A stretch of DNA of 64,000 nt, from positions 25,751,934-25,815,933 of the forward strand of contig OX621252.1 of NCBI GenBank assembly GCA_951640165.1, read 5' to 3'. Below the pieces are notes generated by a model. The model ran no database searches. It was not told the DNA's origin and saw only the letters and a list, made by a program, of their open reading frames with translations. The DNA comes from Pseudoips prasinana. Its lineage: Eukaryota > Arthropoda > Insecta > Lepidoptera > Nolidae. Numbering within the stretch: position 1 is the first letter of the stretch; the number at the start of each line of letters is the position of its first letter. The position numbers and the translations under genes are program-made. Positions 62,993-64,000 of the stretch are shown in pieces.

Positions 62993-63603
62993 ATTTTACA
63001 CTACGCCATTATTAAGATTTTTTCATAACACTAATGAAGATTCTATATAATGCTTACAGCTAATGGCATCTCTATTATTTTACTTTTGTAGTTTGAACAT
63101 TAAGCTTGAAAATTGACTAACATTTTTTTTTATAATCACCCCATATTTTATAAAATAAATAAAAAAACATTTTAGTACTTACACTTGGGTCGTTGTTACC
63201 CTAGAAAATTAAAATTTGGGTAGATATGACATTCGTTGTCTGAGCATAAAATGAAAGAATTTTTGATTAATCAATACTATTAGCTTTATTTCAATTGAAA
63301 ATAACAATCACAGTCCACTGGCGACATAGAATTAGCAATTTAACAAGGTACAATGTCGCAGAGCTTTAATCTGATAACACTTTAATAGTATGAACTATTC
63401 AATAAGTACCTACCTAAATGACAAAAAAGGATACAAATGCTGTTTTTTTATCAGTCTGACCTGTTTTTTATCTTTATGGCATAGAAAAACACCATAAATT
63501 TACTGCAACAGATAGTTACTGCAATATTCTTAAAATTTATAACTCTACACATCCAAAAAGTTACTCATAGAAGTTAAACTTACTCAATATTTATACCTTA
63601 CAA
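62993..63603. other. AT-rich stretch, nothing recognised
   Basis: No gene or repeat family recognised. Confidence 0.5.
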
Positions 63604-64000
63604 ACTTTGCCCCGCGGTTTTACCCACTTTCATCATCATCATATCAGCCGAAAGACGTCCACTGCTGGACAAAGGCCTCCCCCAAAGATCTCCACAATTG
63701 CCGGTCTTGCGCTGTTCGCATCCAGCAGTTCCCAGCGACCCGCACAAGATCATCGGTCCATCTTGTAGGGGGCCTGCCCACGCTGCGTCTTCCGGTTCGT
63801 GGTCACCACTCAAGAACCTTTCTGCCCAACGGCCATCGGTTCTACGAGCTATGTGCCCCGCCCACTGCAACTTCAGTTTTGCAATTCTTCGGGCTATGTC
63901 GGTGACTTTGGTTCGCCTGCGGATTTCGACATTCCTGATTCGATCCCGCAGGGAAACTCCGAGCATAGCCCTCTCCATTGCTCTTTGGGTGACCTTGAGC
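63604..64000 (-). pseudogene. RTE-type LINE ORF C-terminus
   Basis: Near-identical reverse copy of 36330-36720: [35 protein letters not shown], with small frame breaks later, then the ATCATCATATCAGCCGAAAG tail. It continues beyond the right edge. At 63604 the tail abuts a bit of CCGCGGTTTTACCC from another element. Confidence 0.85.

Noticed and set aside
1..64000. CRISPR arrays, operons or bacterial islands
   Set aside because: Tandem repeats here lack unique spacers, genes have introns, and all mobile elements are of animal type.
59423..64000. Search for the missing 5' exons of twisted
   Set aside because: No minus-strand frame shows the conserved N-terminal motifs of the family; the exons must lie beyond the window.

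Overview
The window is eukaryotic and looks like an insect, almost certainly lepidopteran, chromosome. It has AT-rich DNA, short exons with GT..AG introns, and dense transposon debris. That debris includes short elements opening with ACTAGCTGTGCCCCGCGG, RTE, jockey and CR1/L2-like LINE ends, tRNA-derived SINEs, MITEs and Tc1/mariner elements. There are no operons, ribosome binding sites or CRISPR arrays.

Two host genes lie head to tail, both on the minus strand. On the right (59422 down to 45096) are the last ten exons of a protein O-mannosyltransferase of the POMT2/twisted type. Its first ~200 residues lie beyond the right edge. On the left (40835 down to 714) are the first 20 exons of the giant BIR-containing ubiquitin ligase Bruce/BIRC6. 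I joined 2072 codons with every exon phase compatible. The catalytic UBC domain is not reached and lies beyond the left edge. Intron 2 of Bruce (about 16.4 kb, 23844-40271) is mostly mobile elements and satellite-like repeats.

Layout from the left: 1-824 is a perfect 139-bp tandem array that copies the end of a Bruce exon with its splice donor. 714-23843 holds Bruce exons 20 to 3 with TE insertions, among them an intact DD41D transposon (5351-6672) and a LINE with an open reverse transcriptase (21262-23373). 24026-40271 is the TE-filled intron with a 547-bp higher-order repeat. 40272-40835 holds Bruce exons 2 and 1. 40836-45095 is intergenic. 45096-59422 holds the twisted exons with SINEs, MITEs and an internally deleted transposon. 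59637-64000 holds a MITE, a broken mariner, a broken Harbinger/ISL2EU-like transposase gene and an RTE LINE end.

The two host genes act in unrelated processes: O-mannosylation of proteins in the endoplasmic reticulum, and ubiquitin-dependent control of caspases and autophagy. I see no sign of a functional cluster. The most unusual observations are the exon-plus-donor minisatellite, the apparently intact DD41D element, the deleted transposon carrying a perfect 54-bp palindrome, and several unassigned inverted-repeat elements.
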